Of a DNA stretch of 64,000 bases, positions 24,001 to 36,479 are shown one piece after another. Positions within the stretch are counted from its first letter, which is position 1; each line of letters starts with the position of its first letter. Source of the stretch: Wuchereria bancrofti. Taxonomy: Eukaryota > Nematoda > Chromadorea > Rhabditida > Onchocercidae. The DNA lies in assembly GCA_005281725.1 (NCBI GenBank), contig SSBO01000012.1, positions 15,391,075 through 15,455,074 of the forward strand. The letters are read 5' to 3'. Both the position numbers and the translations under genes were made by a program. The notes beneath the pieces are model-generated. The model did not search any database and had not been told where the DNA came from. It saw nothing but the letters and a program-made list of their open reading frames with translations.

Positions 24001-26633
24001 GACTGGGCGATTTTATTCATTATTGGATCCATCATATGCTAAAAACAATATCCCCATCATTGCATCTGTGTCTGAACATCAGCCAACGGCATGGAGCTCT
24101 TTCTATTTTGACTTGCAAATACTGGTATTTACTTTTCCAGGTACTTAATTTCTTTGTTACAATGCCTCATTTATTATGTTAACAGCTTTTTGTCGTCGAT
24201 TCCTTACTTTCAAATAGTTGATAATGATCGAAATCTGAAAAAATTTTTAAACCGATCAATATCAATTCTTTTTTTTATCAATAGTTCGGTTTTCAGTTGG
24301 ATTGTATGTCTGCTTCAAAGAGCTTAATGATCACAACATTTTCATAATACTTTATGCTCTTACGAGCATTTATTTCGCGGTACGTTTTTGTTTCCGAATA
24401 ATTTCAAGAAAATTTAGCGTAATTCATTCTTTAATGTTTGTTTAATTCTAATAATTGTTATTTATCCTACATTCACTTATTCAGTCAGATTGAAATGAAT
24501 TAATCTCATCTTGGCGTTGCTACTAGAAGGATCTTGTTTTTACGAGCATTATTCCAAATAAATAATTTTAAGAAATAATATTTCATAGGGTGTCATGGTT
24601 CGTTTGATGTTAGTATTGGCACCAGTAATGTGCATATTAGGTGGTGTTGCACTCTCGTCGATACTGATTACGTTTATGAAGAATCTGGATTCGACATCTA
24701 CGCATGCCAGGCATGATAAAAAAGAAAAAGAGAGAAATTATCCATATAAAAATGAGGTAAATTATCTTTGGAGTCATTCATAGTGCGATCTAACGAAGCG
24801 CACACAGTGGAATTGATTCAACAATCGGAAATAGTAATTTGGAATGAAACTTTACGAGGCTGTAGATCATTAAGCGAATGCGTCAAGTACATTACTGATT
24901 AAAGTCGTTTCATGATGATGAATTGCTTATTTTAAACTGCTGTATGCAATCTCATTCCTTCCCTATTCTTTTTTTTTCTGGCAACTAGGTTACTTTTTTA
25001 AATTTAAGGTTGCACAAGCAGTGATTACAATTGTCGCAGTATTTTTCTTTTCCTATGTATATCACTGCACCTGGGCAACATCTGAAGCTTATAGCAGTCC
25101 TTCAATCGTTCTTTCTGCACATGGTGGTGATGGATCAACAATTATTTTCGATGATTTCAGAGAAGCCTATTACTGGCTACGCAAGAATACGCATGCGGTT
25201 AGTAGATAGTATTCTTATGGAAATATAATCAAAAGTCGAGTACCGAAGCCAACAATCCTCACCAAAAACTTTCCAAAGTCACGAAACTTTCAGGAGGCAA
25301 AAATCATGTCTTGGTGGGATTATGGATATCAAATAACAGCAATGGCAAATCGAACAGTTATCGTTGACAACAATACTTGGAATAATACACATATATCACG
25401 TGTTGGGCAGGTGACTTTTTGTAAACAAAAGTGTTTCGGATTTCTTTGACTTTTTTGCTGAGGATATACAGTAATTGGCACAATTCATTTCTGTAGCCGA
25501 CAATTACAATCATTATCTGCTGCATTCATATAAATTCCTTAACTCCTCCAAATTTTTATTTCATTTAAAAATCTTTTAGGCTATGTCTTCGAAAGAAGAA
25601 GATGCATATGAAATTATGCGTGAACTGGACGTTGATTATGTCCTGGTCATTTTTGGTGGAGTAATCGGATATTCTTCTGACGGTGATTTTTTTCCGAATA
25701 CTTGCAGTGAGATCCACTACTTCAACTTTCCATATTTAATTTAGAGGCTTTACGGTAACATAAAAGGTAATGAATTTAGTAGGACTTCTTACTGATTGAG
25801 TTCGAGTTTAAAAAATCTGCAGTTAAAACAGTTGAATACCTTTCATGTTATTTAATAAGTCATAGGAAGAATTTGACATTATAGATATTGGAATGATCCG
25901 CTCACTCATGTGGTTTTATTTAAGCAATTTTTTCTTTCCAGATATTAACAAATTTTTATGGATGGTAAGGATTGGTGGATCGACACCGGAGGGTGCCCAT
26001 ATCAAGGAGATGGATTACTTTTCAAAATCGGGTGAATTCCGTGTGGATCGCGAGGGTTCGCCGACGATGCTTAATTGTTTGATGTACAAACTGTGCTATT
26101 ATCGGTTTGGTGGACTCTATACGCAGCATGTAAGCTTATTTTTCGGGAAGTATTACTTTTTTTTTTTGATTTCCAGCTCAAGATTTATATTCAGATTGGA
26201 CATGAAACTAGAACTGGGTTAAAGAAATAGCATATGACTCCTTTGAAAATTTTAGAAACTGAACCGCTTTAACAGATATTTTCAGGGCCAAGTCACTGGT
26301 TTTGATAGGGTAAGACATGCTGAGATCGGTAACAAGGACTTTGAACTTGATTTCTTGGAAGAAGCTTACACCACAGAACATTGGATCGTAAGGATTTATA
26401 AAGTAAGATACGTTTCTCATTAAAATTGCCGGGATTAATTCACACTATATGTTAAGCCAGGCGGCACTTGACATCAATTGTGTGACCGATTTATGCACTT
26501 CCTTTTTTTGAAATTTTTGATGTCGTGCATCAGATTTGGTATAACTAGCAAATGATAACCTATTCGACAAAACTGACGGAAACTTAACATTGATTTGCAG
26601 GTGAAACCGTTGGATAATCGAGGGCATAAATAA
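18027..26633 (+). CDS. stt3: Oligosaccharyltransferase catalytic subunit STT3
   Basis: STT3 transfers the lipid-linked glycan to Asn in the ER lumen. Exons: 18027-18130, 18319-18361, 18489-18618, 18803-18948, 22209-22346, 22545-22736, 22996-23076, 23428-23584, 23988-24140, 24297-24379, 24589-24756, 25009-25197, 25294-25410, 25580-25682, 25942-26129, 26286-26402 and 26601-26633. All phases agree and give 713 residues, the usual length. The motif FDPYFNYR (near residue 50) holds an acidic metal ligand, SVSEHQ lies near 360 and WWDYG near 535. [13 protein letters not shown] follows, and the C-terminus is [10 protein letters not shown]. Between exons 4 and 5 lies a second, damaged copy of exons 5-8, so the gene model skips it. 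The retained intron-16 frame (VRYVSH stop) is an alternative end. AATAAA overlaps the stop codon. Confidence 0.93.
18962..21524 (+). pseudogene. Damaged duplicate of STT3 exons 5-8
   Basis: Copies of exons 5-8 lie at 19628-19765, 19961 to about 20152, 20412 onward and 20994-21150. The exon 6 copy has TGA at 19985-19987 where the intact copy has TGG. The exon 7 copy lacks one base near 20431 (ACTATATTTC against ACTATACTTTC), which shifts the frame. The exon 8 copy reads ANCLRTR in place of ANWLRTR. The first ~500 bases of the two copies are identical and the rest differ by a few percent. With the N at 21525 this fits either an unmerged second haplotype carrying a null allele or a genuine decayed tandem duplication. 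Confidence 0.8.
20455..20785. repeat. Exact 165 bp duplication around an N
   Basis: Bases 20455-20619 are repeated without change at 20621-20785, separated only by the N at 20620. Exact identity on both sides of one N is what unmerged overlapping contig ends look like. Confidence 0.92.
21526..23958. repeat. Second copy of the 2.4 kb STT3 internal duplication
   Basis: Starts directly after the N at 21525 with the same sequence as 18962 and runs to 23958, where it matches the point at which the first copy breaks off (21524). It holds the intact exons 5-8. An open frame of 60 residues appears identically in both copies (19193 and 21757) only because it lies in the identical intron segment; it is not a gene. 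Confidence 0.88.
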
Positions 26634-29140
26634 AAGTTCTTGCAATGGATTTTTGCGCTCCATGCAGATGGGTGATTTATTGTTAGAACATGTGATTAAT
26701 TGTTAGAAAATCTAATGTTTTAATAATTTAAGATGTCTTGTTACGTTATTGTTGATGTTGTGCTAGAATTTTGTTTTTCACCAAATAAGGAGAGTTTACG
26801 GTAATCTCAGTTACCACTTCCTCGTGCAATAAATTAACGTATTGTTCATAATTGCCGAACTTTACTAAATGTTCATATTTAGGAATGCATGTATTCAAAA
26901 CATTTTTCGGCAACATTTCGACAAAGGTCGACGGATAATGCTAAAAATAGCGTTATTTTTATTTTTAGCATAGAAATGGGTGGAGCTGTTCTATCATAAC
27001 ACGTTTGCATCCTAGTAAATTATAAATGCTGTTGCAGTACGAGTTCTTGTTCAACAGAGATTGCTACATTTCGATTTGGGTTCATGTGGAAGCTCCAGCT
27101 GCAACCAAAACCAATTATTTTTGTTGGATAACTCATCATTAAGAGTGTAGCTTATTCTTGGACTTATGCTTGTAAGGATAAGCAAAACGCGTGCACATCA
27201 GAAAATCATGAAGACATCTTACCTTCTAGCAACAGTGAACATGTTTTGCAGAAGTGGGTAAACATTTTTGGAATATCTTGAAATGAATTTACAGTTCCGA
27301 AATAGATCGAGACATGGGAAATTATGTACATATTGTCGATCTGAATATGTAATCGTTAATACTGGGATAGAATAATACAACAGAAACAAATCGTTACGTC
27401 GTATAAATGGTATAATCATGTCTTTAGGGTAGCAGCTATTTCAATCTGTTTTTGTAATTTGATTAAATGAGATCAAAAGATTTCAAGATCGAAACCTGCT
27501 AATACTGAACCTATTTGGATTTATGGAGCCACAGCACAAGTCTACAATCGCTTTTCAATGAAGGTTTCAATGAATGTGAAGGTGTGAAACCACCATCCTT
27601 CATTACACTGAAACCACTTTAAATATTTGGTTGTTTCTCTGAAAGCATTTAATCATACAGTCACATCCAAAAAGGCTTGATTTGCTTCGTTGTCTTTCGA
27701 AAAATTGCCGGCTGGCCTAGGAATAAAAAATGAGAACTCTGTTTAACAGAATCATAACTAACAACACATATGTCTAGTCAATATAAGTTGAAAATATGTT
27801 TTTAAAAAATTGTGGTGTCTTAAAAATACCTGTCAGGACCAGGTCGGGCTACTATGAACAAGTAATATTCATACGACAGTTCCCCTTATATGTATAAATA
27901 ATACACAGACTGTTGTGTGTGCACTATGTTTCTATTTGTTTTAGAAACATAGGCACCACTATGTTTCTATATGAAACACTTAGCTCCAATAGGTTACTGA
28001 TCAATGCAGTTATCGTTAATAATGACCATTACCGAAATCATACCTAATTTTCACAACTTATGGAGTTATCTACAAAGTCTTCTACACTAAAGACAGAATA
28101 ACAAAGACATTCCGACCGGTGGAACTTATAAGTGAATCATAAAATCATGTGCTGACGACAGTAAACATCACTGAAATGTTAGAATACCACGACGATTGCG
28201 GTGATTATCGTCAACACGAAAAGTTCTAGAAAATTGCCCATTTTGACATCAAGCATCGATAGCCCACTGATTTTCATTTAGAAAATGATCTACTACCTGA
28301 AAACGCACTTTTAAAAAATATATATAAAGTTAATCTATAAAATATAAAAAAAGTTAAAGTAACAATTTAAAGCAATCCATCCGTAAATGCATCAAAGCTT
28401 ACAAAAGTTTAAATTAAGGAATGAAATTAGTGACTTAAATTCAAAGGATCAAAGTCACTGAGTTCTGCAGTGTTGAGAAGTTCGGTGTTTAAATCTATTA
28501 AAACAAAAAACAAGCAGCTCAAAAATATTTCGGCTAATGGAAGTCAGAATCATTATATTTTGATATTACAAAACAACAGCAGAGTGCATGAAATGACTGC
28601 GGAAATGATTGCAGAAGTTATCACTAATATAAGTTACAGAAATTACTGCTCGATATAGCAGTAATCAAAATTAAAAGTTGTGTAGTGCAAGCTGTAGTCT
28701 TCTGGACGAATAGTAAAACTAAATCGAAATAATTACATTTAATACTAGTACTCCATAAAGTAATCATAACGACATGCCGTAACTGTTATCTGAAGATTGA
28801 TCGAAATAAAGTGCTAGTTCAGATGTAACAAATGACATTGCAAGATATGATTTTAATCTTAAAAATATTCTTTATTAAATAGCACTACTCTATAGGAAGC
28901 ATAAAAGTAAATGCCTTTTACTACCATTTTCTTATTAGCTGATATAAAAATAACTGAGTGTCTCAACATTAAAATTTGCCTTATATCGGGATATCGGGAT
29001 GTTTTCTAAATAATGTTGTATAGTTTTTCAATGTTCCTTTCTTGTTTGACGTCTTAATGCTCATGAATTGTCTGTGCTCCTTATCCTCCATTAATTTTAT
29101 ACTCAGAAAATGATGTTAAAAAGAAAGCAAATATAAGTGA
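26634..29140. other. Intergenic sequence downstream of STT3
   Basis: AT-rich, no supportable gene. It contains a small inverted repeat at 27924-27952 (10 bp arms, 9 nt loop), part of which recurs as a direct repeat at 27957-27970. The small open frames at 27219-27419 and 28470-28658 have no recognisable content. Confidence 0.55.
27922..27970. repeat. Small hairpin plus 14 bp direct repeat
   Basis: CTATGTTTCT (27924-27933) pairs perfectly with AGAAACATAG (27943-27952) across a 9 nt loop. CACTATGTTTCTAT occurs at 27922-27935 and again at 27957-27970. No function is evident. Confidence 0.7.
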
Positions 29141-29149
29141 TCTCTTATG

Positions 29150-29520
29150 AAACTAAAATGGGTCATAACGAAGGGCAATGTATTGGGTCTAAGAATTACT
29201 TCCAAACATACAATGCAGTGGCGATTTAAGAAATCCGCTGAAGGAAACAAAGATTTTGAAGATAAAAAGCGTAGTGTTCGGTCATCGGAAGTTCACAACA
29301 TCCAATAACAATTACTCAAGTTAATTATCTCTCATAACTACATAGGAAGTCGCTGAAAAAATTCGATGAATTGATCTTATGAACTTTTGACCGATGATCA
29401 AAAAAATTGTCGCTTTGAAATGGCCTTTTTTATTTTATGCAACCAAGCAAACAACCGAGAGATGGTTTCACCGTGACCATGAACTGATTAATAAAGACAC
29501 GTTTGAGTCTATTAACAAAG
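29150..29520 (+). mobile_element. Degenerate mariner-family transposase fragment
   Basis: The translation at about 29210-29308 reads TMQWRFKKSAEGNKDFED followed by KKRSVRSSEVHNIQ and a stop. This matches the mariner helix-turn-helix region (WFKKFRSGxFxLEDxxRSGRPSEV). Downstream fragments (FDELIL at about 29363, KKLSL about 29400) in shifting frames fit the stretch before the first catalytic Asp. Frames shift repeatedly, no catalytic DDD residues are recognisable and I saw no terminal inverted repeats. It is a dead fossil copy, in opposite orientation to STUB1 and ending only about 60 bases past the STUB1 stop. Confidence 0.65.
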
Positions 29521-29579
29521 TTAATTTTGAGGTACGACGGCGCAACTACTTTTGTGCCAATCTAACATAACCTGATCAT

Positions 29580-31739
29580 TTACTCTTGTTCCAACAAACA
29601 TTTAAATAATTGTAAAAAAAAATTCTCAACAAAATATACCTCCTTCATGGCAAGATTAGGTATAAGCTGGTCAGCAGTAAGTGGTGCTCGCGTGACTGGA
29701 TCAAAATGACCAACTCGTTGCAAATGTTCCTTAATGTCTGCACGATCATATGTTATACCGCTCGGAGTTATCACAGGATCGCGTAACATTTCGAAACTGA
29801 TTTTACCACACAAATAATCAGGAACCTCTCTTTTCCGTCTTTTCTCATCTACCTGAAAATTTAAACTGTTTGAATTAAAAAAATTCTTGACTAAAATTCT
29901 GAACTCCCTTTGGCCAGTGCTTATCAAACAACAGAGCACCAAATAGAAAAAACCCTTTTCTTTATATGAAAATTCTTTTAAAGCAATTTATACTTACGCA
30001 ATTTCGGAAAGAAAATTTTGTATCTCAAACAAATCCATTATAACTGCTGTTCCGATATAAAGCAATTTATAAATAAGATGTCGAATCTTTACAATAGTTC
30101 AGTCAAAATTTGGATTACTTGTGCAAACAAATTGTTTAGTTTATCCTTAAACGATTGAGCCTCCATTTTTAACGCGGTCTCCTCACTTTCAAAATCCAGC
30201 TTTTCAGTTATAGCTTCACTGTCTTCGCTAGTTTCTTTTTTTTCCTTCAATTCTCGCAACTTTCTTGCAAGGTCACTATCAATAAGACCATTTAAGTAAG
30301 CTTGTAGTTCAATTTCCTGTTTTATTCTGAAACTTGTACAAAACTCAAGCAAAGAGTTTTGAAATCTCGAGATTTTTTCATATGAGATTCTGGAAACTTA
30401 GAAAGCTCCTAGCTGAGAACTCTATAGTTAAAGCGCAACAGCTCAATAACAATGATAAGTTCAAAATCAATAGTAATGGGAACGATCCAACTTGGAACAG
30501 AGATAAGACAAAGTTGACAAACCGCTTCTCTTCTTCTCTCCTGAATATTTCTTTCTTCGCAACTCGGATTTGTGCTGTTATTTCGTCACCAAAATTCAAT
30601 TTTTGACTACGCGCCAAATCATTTGCACGTGTAAGCACTTTCAAAGCTTCGTCAAAATGTCCCAACTGTACACATGTTCGGCCAAGCAAAAAATTTGCCT
30701 AGAGTTCACGGAACCATGAAAACATTTAGTGCAATTTGATGGACCGAAGAATAAGAATTTATTAGGATGACAAAGATTTAAAAGTCTATGATGGAGTCCC
30801 CCTAAGATGGATAATGTTTGAAGTTTTATTCTTAAGTTCCATTGTGTAAGAATGTACTAGCACATTGTCAAACACTAATGACTTCTGTAATAGCTTTTAT
30901 GGTTTTCATTATTACCGCCTCTGATTCATCGATTTTATCAAAATTTCGTTGTTGAAATTCAACGCATTCGGGACTAAAAAGAAATAATTTAACTCATGCA
31001 GCTAATAACCACCAAAAGTCAGACATCAAAGATTAAGTAGTTAATACTTCCTTACCCTAAACTAAAAATGGAAAATAGTAAAGAGTTACCTTAACATTTT
31101 TGCGATCTAAATCTAAAGCCTTCTTGCAATCGTCTTCAGCTTTTTCCCACTGCATTGTTTGCATGTAACATAAAGCTCGATTGGTAAAATAAGTTGGGAT
31201 TACTGGATTGTTGATTATGGCCCTAAAATCAACAATATTTGACCAAATGAGCTTGCATGTGACATGACAGCAAAGTACTGAACATTGGACGACGTACGAA
31301 ACCTTTCCCACTTATCAGAATTTCATCCATGATCTCTTTAATTGTTGCGCGAAAAAATTACACAAAAATAACGAACTACGAAAGAATTCCTTAAAACACA
31401 AGTCAGCAAAACCAAAGGAAGGATAATAAAATATAGTTATACTACTGCAAGTTAAAAGAAGATGCAGAGAGAATTAATCAACATTTTTCTGTAAATGTTT
31501 CGCTAAGTAAACTGACACAATTCACAAGTGCGCGGATGTCTATACAGAATATCCAATATTCCAGAATGCTAAGCACAACTCGCAGCCAGGGTTAATAATA
31601 GATCCCATAGGGTTAAAAGACAAAAGTTTCAGACTAAAAAGACTAACCGACTATAAGCACAGATGGCGTCTTCATAACGATGCTGTTGATAAAAACAGTT
31701 GCCAGTCTCTTTGAGTTCTTCTGCCACAAGTGCAGACAT
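29580..31739 (-). CDS. stub1: STUB1/CHIP U-box E3 ubiquitin ligase
   Basis: CHIP binds Hsp70/Hsp90 tails through TPRs and ubiquitinates their clients through a U-box. Exons 31739-31648, 31222-31090, 30698-30523, 30326-30119 and 29852-29580 join in phase and give 293 residues (human 303). The N-terminal TPR repeats include [19 protein letters not shown] and [14 protein letters not shown]. Then comes a charged coiled-coil segment ([13 protein letters not shown]). The U-box from about residue 214 reads [20 protein letters not shown] and [20 protein letters not shown]. The ATG directly follows GCGTTTCAG, a clear trans-splice acceptor. The end is odd: after NLAMKEV the frame runs into [16 protein letters not shown] instead of the conserved aromatic/acidic tail. 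A donor at GAG|GTATAT could splice to a short exon near 29520-29575 instead. Confidence 0.92.
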
Positions 31740-32959
31740 CTGAAACGCTTGAGCAAATGTTGGATAAACTAAGTGCAGTAATCCTGGAAAATACTCCTTT
31801 CGGATAAAATAAACTTTATCATGTGAGCACTGAATATCAATAAAGCCACTTATTAACCTTTCAGCATCATTTCACATAGTTAATAATGACTGCCATATGC
31901 AAATATGCACTACATGATGGGAAAATATGGTCATTCTTTTTAATTATAAAAACTTAAATTAATAATTACGTGTTACGACAACTGAATTAAACCTAGCTAT
32001 TAATGAATCACTTAGCTATTAATGAAGCAGTTTGATAAGTAGGCTGATAAAGGAAATTTATTCTGAATGGAGTCATTCTTGGAGAATAGTAAGTAAAGAA
32101 ACCTCAACAATTATGAATGAATAATTCCTACAATGCAAATAAGAATATAAGCGTATTAAATCTTTTTCATCATTGAGCTGGTATGAAAGTAACAGTAAGC
32201 ACCAATCAATACACATTACGCCACATTTCGGAGCTTGGTCATGAGACGGAAAGCATTTCATAGCGACCATCTGGTGACTTCAGCAAACGGCCGTGCTGGT
32301 TGTCCTAGGTCAGGGGAAGTTGGTTGTTTGCTCCGTTTTGCAGAGGTGATTGAATCCGTCGGTAGTGCTGGTACGATTGCTGTTTTCTTCATATATGAAA
32401 CAATGTTTTCACGTAGAATTAATATACCACCTCCATTTATGTCGATCGTTGCCTACAGTCGCTAATTAGAATTAATTCATGCAACACATAAACATTCAAG
32501 CGGTGTGTTGCGTTTCGGTAGTACATATTCCTGACTTTTGTTGGTTTGTAGACCTGAGTGAATGCCCGAATGATTTACTTCAGGGGATCAGTCTGTGTTC
32601 TTGTCGAAGGACACAACTATCGACTGATATATTCATGCTATGTTTAAGGGAATTGGCTAACGGAAAATAAAATGCCATTAAACTCCATGACAAATTTGGA
32701 AAAAAAAATTGATGTTTGGAAATAGTTTTAAAGCATGGAATACAGTTCTGTCTGTGAATTTAGGAGTGGTTTTATTGAGATCAGAGTAGTATTCTCATAC
32801 TCTACGTTTTCTTAACTGCTGGGTTATTTACAGCAGGAAAGTTGAATGGAATGCCTTATTTTTTATATTGTCTGGAGGCTATCGATTTTGTCTTGTTTCT
32901 ACAATTTCAGATTAGTGACCTCTCGGTTTTGACACCAAGCTGAAATAAGAAAAGAAAAG
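31740..32959. promoter_or_regulatory. Divergent intergenic region between STUB1 and importin alpha
   Basis: Head-to-head genes share about 1.2 kb. TTTCAG at 32905-32910, 49 bases before the importin ATG, is a plausible trans-splice or first-intron acceptor. The small open frames here (32235-32465, 32479-32670) show no family features and I do not call them. Confidence 0.5.
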
Positions 32960-35900
32960 ATGACGGAGTCACGACAAACCCAATACAAAAACATGGGCAA
33001 AGACAGTGAAGCTCTGAGGAAGAGTCGTGTGGAAAATATTATTTCTATTCGGAAAGATAAACGTGAAGAAACGTTGTCGAAGCGTCGCAACATACCTGTT
33101 GAGTAAGTGAAGTCACTTATGTTCAAAAATAAAATAAGCTAAATTACAAATCATCTGTAGTCTTCTGGATTATGTCGACTACTTTTTGAAGAGTAATAAA
33201 GTGTAAAAGGATCTGGAGCGCTAGAGATCCTTTTTTTCTACAACTGCTGGAGAATGTTGATCATGAAGAATAATCTATATCAGTGAAGAAAATTACATGG
33301 ACCAAGTTTTATAGGTCGCTAGATTCGGATGATGCATCAACGAGTGCAGGTGCTGTAGTTATCAATGGAACATACAATCGTAATACTCTGGAAGATATTG
33401 TCAAGAAAGCGAGTAGTCAAGATCAGGAGGTGCAGCTTTCAGCTGTGCAACAAGTAAGTCATTTTAAAAATTTGTGTCTGTCATCTGTAGTCTTCTGGAT
33501 TATGTCGACTACTTTTTGAAGAGTTGAAGTCAAACTGAATTGAAATGATTCCAACAAACAGAGGAAATACATGGTATGAAATTATGGAGAATCAAAAATC
33601 AGATTACCATTGAAGAGTTCATGCAGTATACTGCAAATTTTATGGCCAACAAGTATTATTATTTATTCGGGCCAGTATATTTCAGGCACGAAAATTACTC
33701 TCATCTGATCGTAATCCGCCAATTGATGATCTGATTGCATCTGGTATTTTGCCGATATTAGTGCAGTGTTTAAGTTCCAACAAGTAGGTTCTAACGTTAA
33801 ACTTAGAATAGTTTGTTATCAAAGGAGGTTGGGTTTTGGAAAGATGCAAACAATGTGGAAGTAGAGTCACAAAGTTTTCTCAGCTCTTTGGTCATTGGAT
33901 TATAACCGATTGCAGCTTTTGACTGTATTACTTACCGTCATGTCTTTTTAATGGTTTATTTGTTCCTTATATCTGATTTCTCGCGATGCAACTGCTCTTC
34001 GCAGATCGGTCATTCAGCCATTTATTTTTTACTTTGAGTCAGAGATTATTCAGTAAAACATCGAATTTTCTATGAATCTATTTTATATATTACAATTTTG
34101 CAGCGTAACTCTGCAGTTTGAAGCAGCATGGGCACTGACAAATATTGCATCTGGAACTTCGCAGCAAACACAGTCTGTTGTTCAAGCCGGTGCTGTGCCA
34201 TTATTCTTGGAACTTTTGTCTTCGGGCAATATGAACGTCTGTGAGCAAGCTGTTTGGGCTCTTGGAAATATTATTGGTTTGTTTTTGAATGCCAAACTTC
34301 TAAAACTATTGTCAAGCTGTTCGTTCAGAGTTAGATAGAACGGAATGTAGAAAAAGCCGAACTCATAGTTACCTTGATTGCTTAGTCCTTAATGCATTCT
34401 TCTATCATAAAGCACAGCTTGTCACATGATTCCTTCCATGCTTTTACTGCGTACATTTTTCTTGTTTTTTTTTCGACAGACTATAATATGCCTAATAAGC
34501 TAGTAGATAAATCTGATCGAGCAGAAATTGCTTGATCTTTTCTGTTCTACCAGTATTTTCTTTTTTCTTATACTTTGCTTTTATCTTCCACAAATAGTGT
34601 TTATTTGTAATAGTTTATCTTAGCGGGAAAAAAGTGGAGATTTCAGGTGATGGACCACATTTTCGCGATTACTGTATTCAGCTTGGAATTGTTGAGCCAC
34701 TGCTGAAATTTATTACACCTGGTATCCCAATTGGATTCCTCCGTAATGTTACTTGGGTTATCGTCAATTTATGTCGTTCCAAGGCGAGTTATTTGATTTT
34801 TCAGTTTAAGAAATCCCATTGACAAATTATCATATGGTTTCATGGTGTTATTATTTTAACCACCGCCAATTTGTGCTAACGAAGTGATGGATTTTTTAGG
34901 ATCCGCCGCCGTCACCAGAAATTGTTCAAACACTTTTGCCTGCGTTAGCTGCCCTGATTAGTCACACGGATCAAAATATTTTGGTGGATACAGTGTGGGC
35001 GTTGTCTTATCTCACAGACGGTGGAAATGAGCAAATCCAAATGGTCATTAACAGTGGTGTATGTTCTTTATTGTCCAAAATGAAATATTGTACATTTTGC
35101 TGTATAATCTGAATTTGTTCTGAATTTCAGGTCGTGGGCAATTTGATTCCACTTCTTTCACATCCTGAAGTTAAGGTCCAAACTGCAGCACTTCGTGCTG
35201 TGGGAAACATCGTTACTGGGACAGATGAGCAGACACAACTTGTTTTGGACTGTGGCGTTTTGCAACAAATGCCTGCATTACTTTCTCATCAGAAAGAGAA
35301 AATAAACAAGGTCTGTGCTTGTTCTTCGATTGAAATTGTTTGAATTTCATCTCTCTTCCTTTCCAATTGATTTGTCAACTTTTAGGAAGCTGTTTGGTTC
35401 CTGTCCAATATAACCGCTGGGAACCAAGCTCAAGTGCAGGCTGTGATTGACGCTGGCTTAATGCCAATGATTATTCATTTACTGGAAAAGGGAGATTTTC
35501 AAACTCAGAAGGTTTTATTATAATTGTAATAATTTTTTAATTTATATGTGCAATTCTCAAATTTCGGTTAATATATAATTTAGGAAGCAGCCTGGGCAGT
35601 TTCGAATGTAACAATTAGTGGACGTGCTGAACAAGTGGAATATATGGTTTCACAAGGTGTTATACCGCCGTTTTGTGCTCTACTTTCTATACGTGATTCA
35701 CAAATTGTGCAGGTTGTCCTGGATGGCCTCAACAATATTCTGAAGATGGCTGGACCTCGCTCCGAAGCAATATGTACGATGATTGAAGAATGCGGAGGTG
35801 ACTTTTATTTTTTATTTGGGGAAGTAAAACGGTCTGCTATTACTCGAAGCAGATTTATAATCGTGAATGAAATTTTTATTCATGAGTAAAGTTATCTAAA

Positions 35901-36479
35901 TTATTGCGGATGTCTTTTCGCTTGATAGTGATATTAGCCTAATAATCTTTATGTGTTCGATTTTTTGTGTCTCAGGAAGCTCTAGGAAGGGTGCTGTATG
36001 TGTCTGTCGGTTGAATGATACTGGAACAAACAAGTGTAGAACAGGTGTTGTTGACGTAGTCATCGAGATCATTATATTGATGTTTGAACAAATCTAGTGG
36101 ATGAAAGATATAATCGACTTTATTTTTTTTTATTTTGTAATCGTATACTACAATGATTTTATGTTCTGTTCGAACAAACAACCAACTCTACATAAATCGG
36201 AATGTCATGTTTTAAGCTTAAATTATGGGGAAGTGTTGAAATGCAATTTTAAAGCCAAGTAATTGTTGGCCAAGAGAAGTTGGAGATTTGAGTGCTGTTT
36301 CAGGTCTAGATAAAATCGAACACTTGCAAAACCATGAAAGTGAAGAAATCTATAAACTGGCTTATGAAATTATCGACAATTACTTTTCGGAAACTGACGA
36401 TGATGGAATAGCGACTGGTGATCATTTCTTTGAATCAACTCAGCAGAATGTTCCGTCGGAGGGATTCTCGTTCCAGTAA
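32960..36479 (+). CDS. Importin alpha (karyopherin alpha)
   Basis: Importin alpha carries classical NLS cargo into the nucleus together with importin beta. Exons: 32960-33102, 33315-33453, 33686-33783, 34104-34276, 34647-34783, 34900-35058, 35131-35310, 35386-35511, 35584-35797 and 36304-36479. All phases agree and give 514 residues, a normal length and close to nematode IMA-3. The N-terminus carries the importin-beta-binding domain ([14 protein letters not shown]). Armadillo repeats follow with the repeated Trp/Asn motifs that grip NLSs: [62 protein letters not shown] and [10 protein letters not shown]. The C-terminal cap is acidic. The intron after exon 5 begins with GC (AAG|GCGAGT). I am sure of the family; which paralogue it is cannot be settled here. 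Confidence 0.95.
33151..33524. repeat. Perfect 44 bp direct repeat flanking importin exon 2
   Basis: Bases 33151-33194 in intron 1 recur identically at 33481-33524 in intron 2, 330 bases apart, with importin exon 2 between them. No N is nearby. Confidence 0.95.

Noticed and set aside
28470..28658. Plus-strand open frame of 62 residues
   Set aside because: Composition typical of random AT-rich sequence; no similarity recognised.
32235..32670. Two open frames upstream of importin alpha
   Set aside because: No family similarity; they lie in the divergent promoter region.
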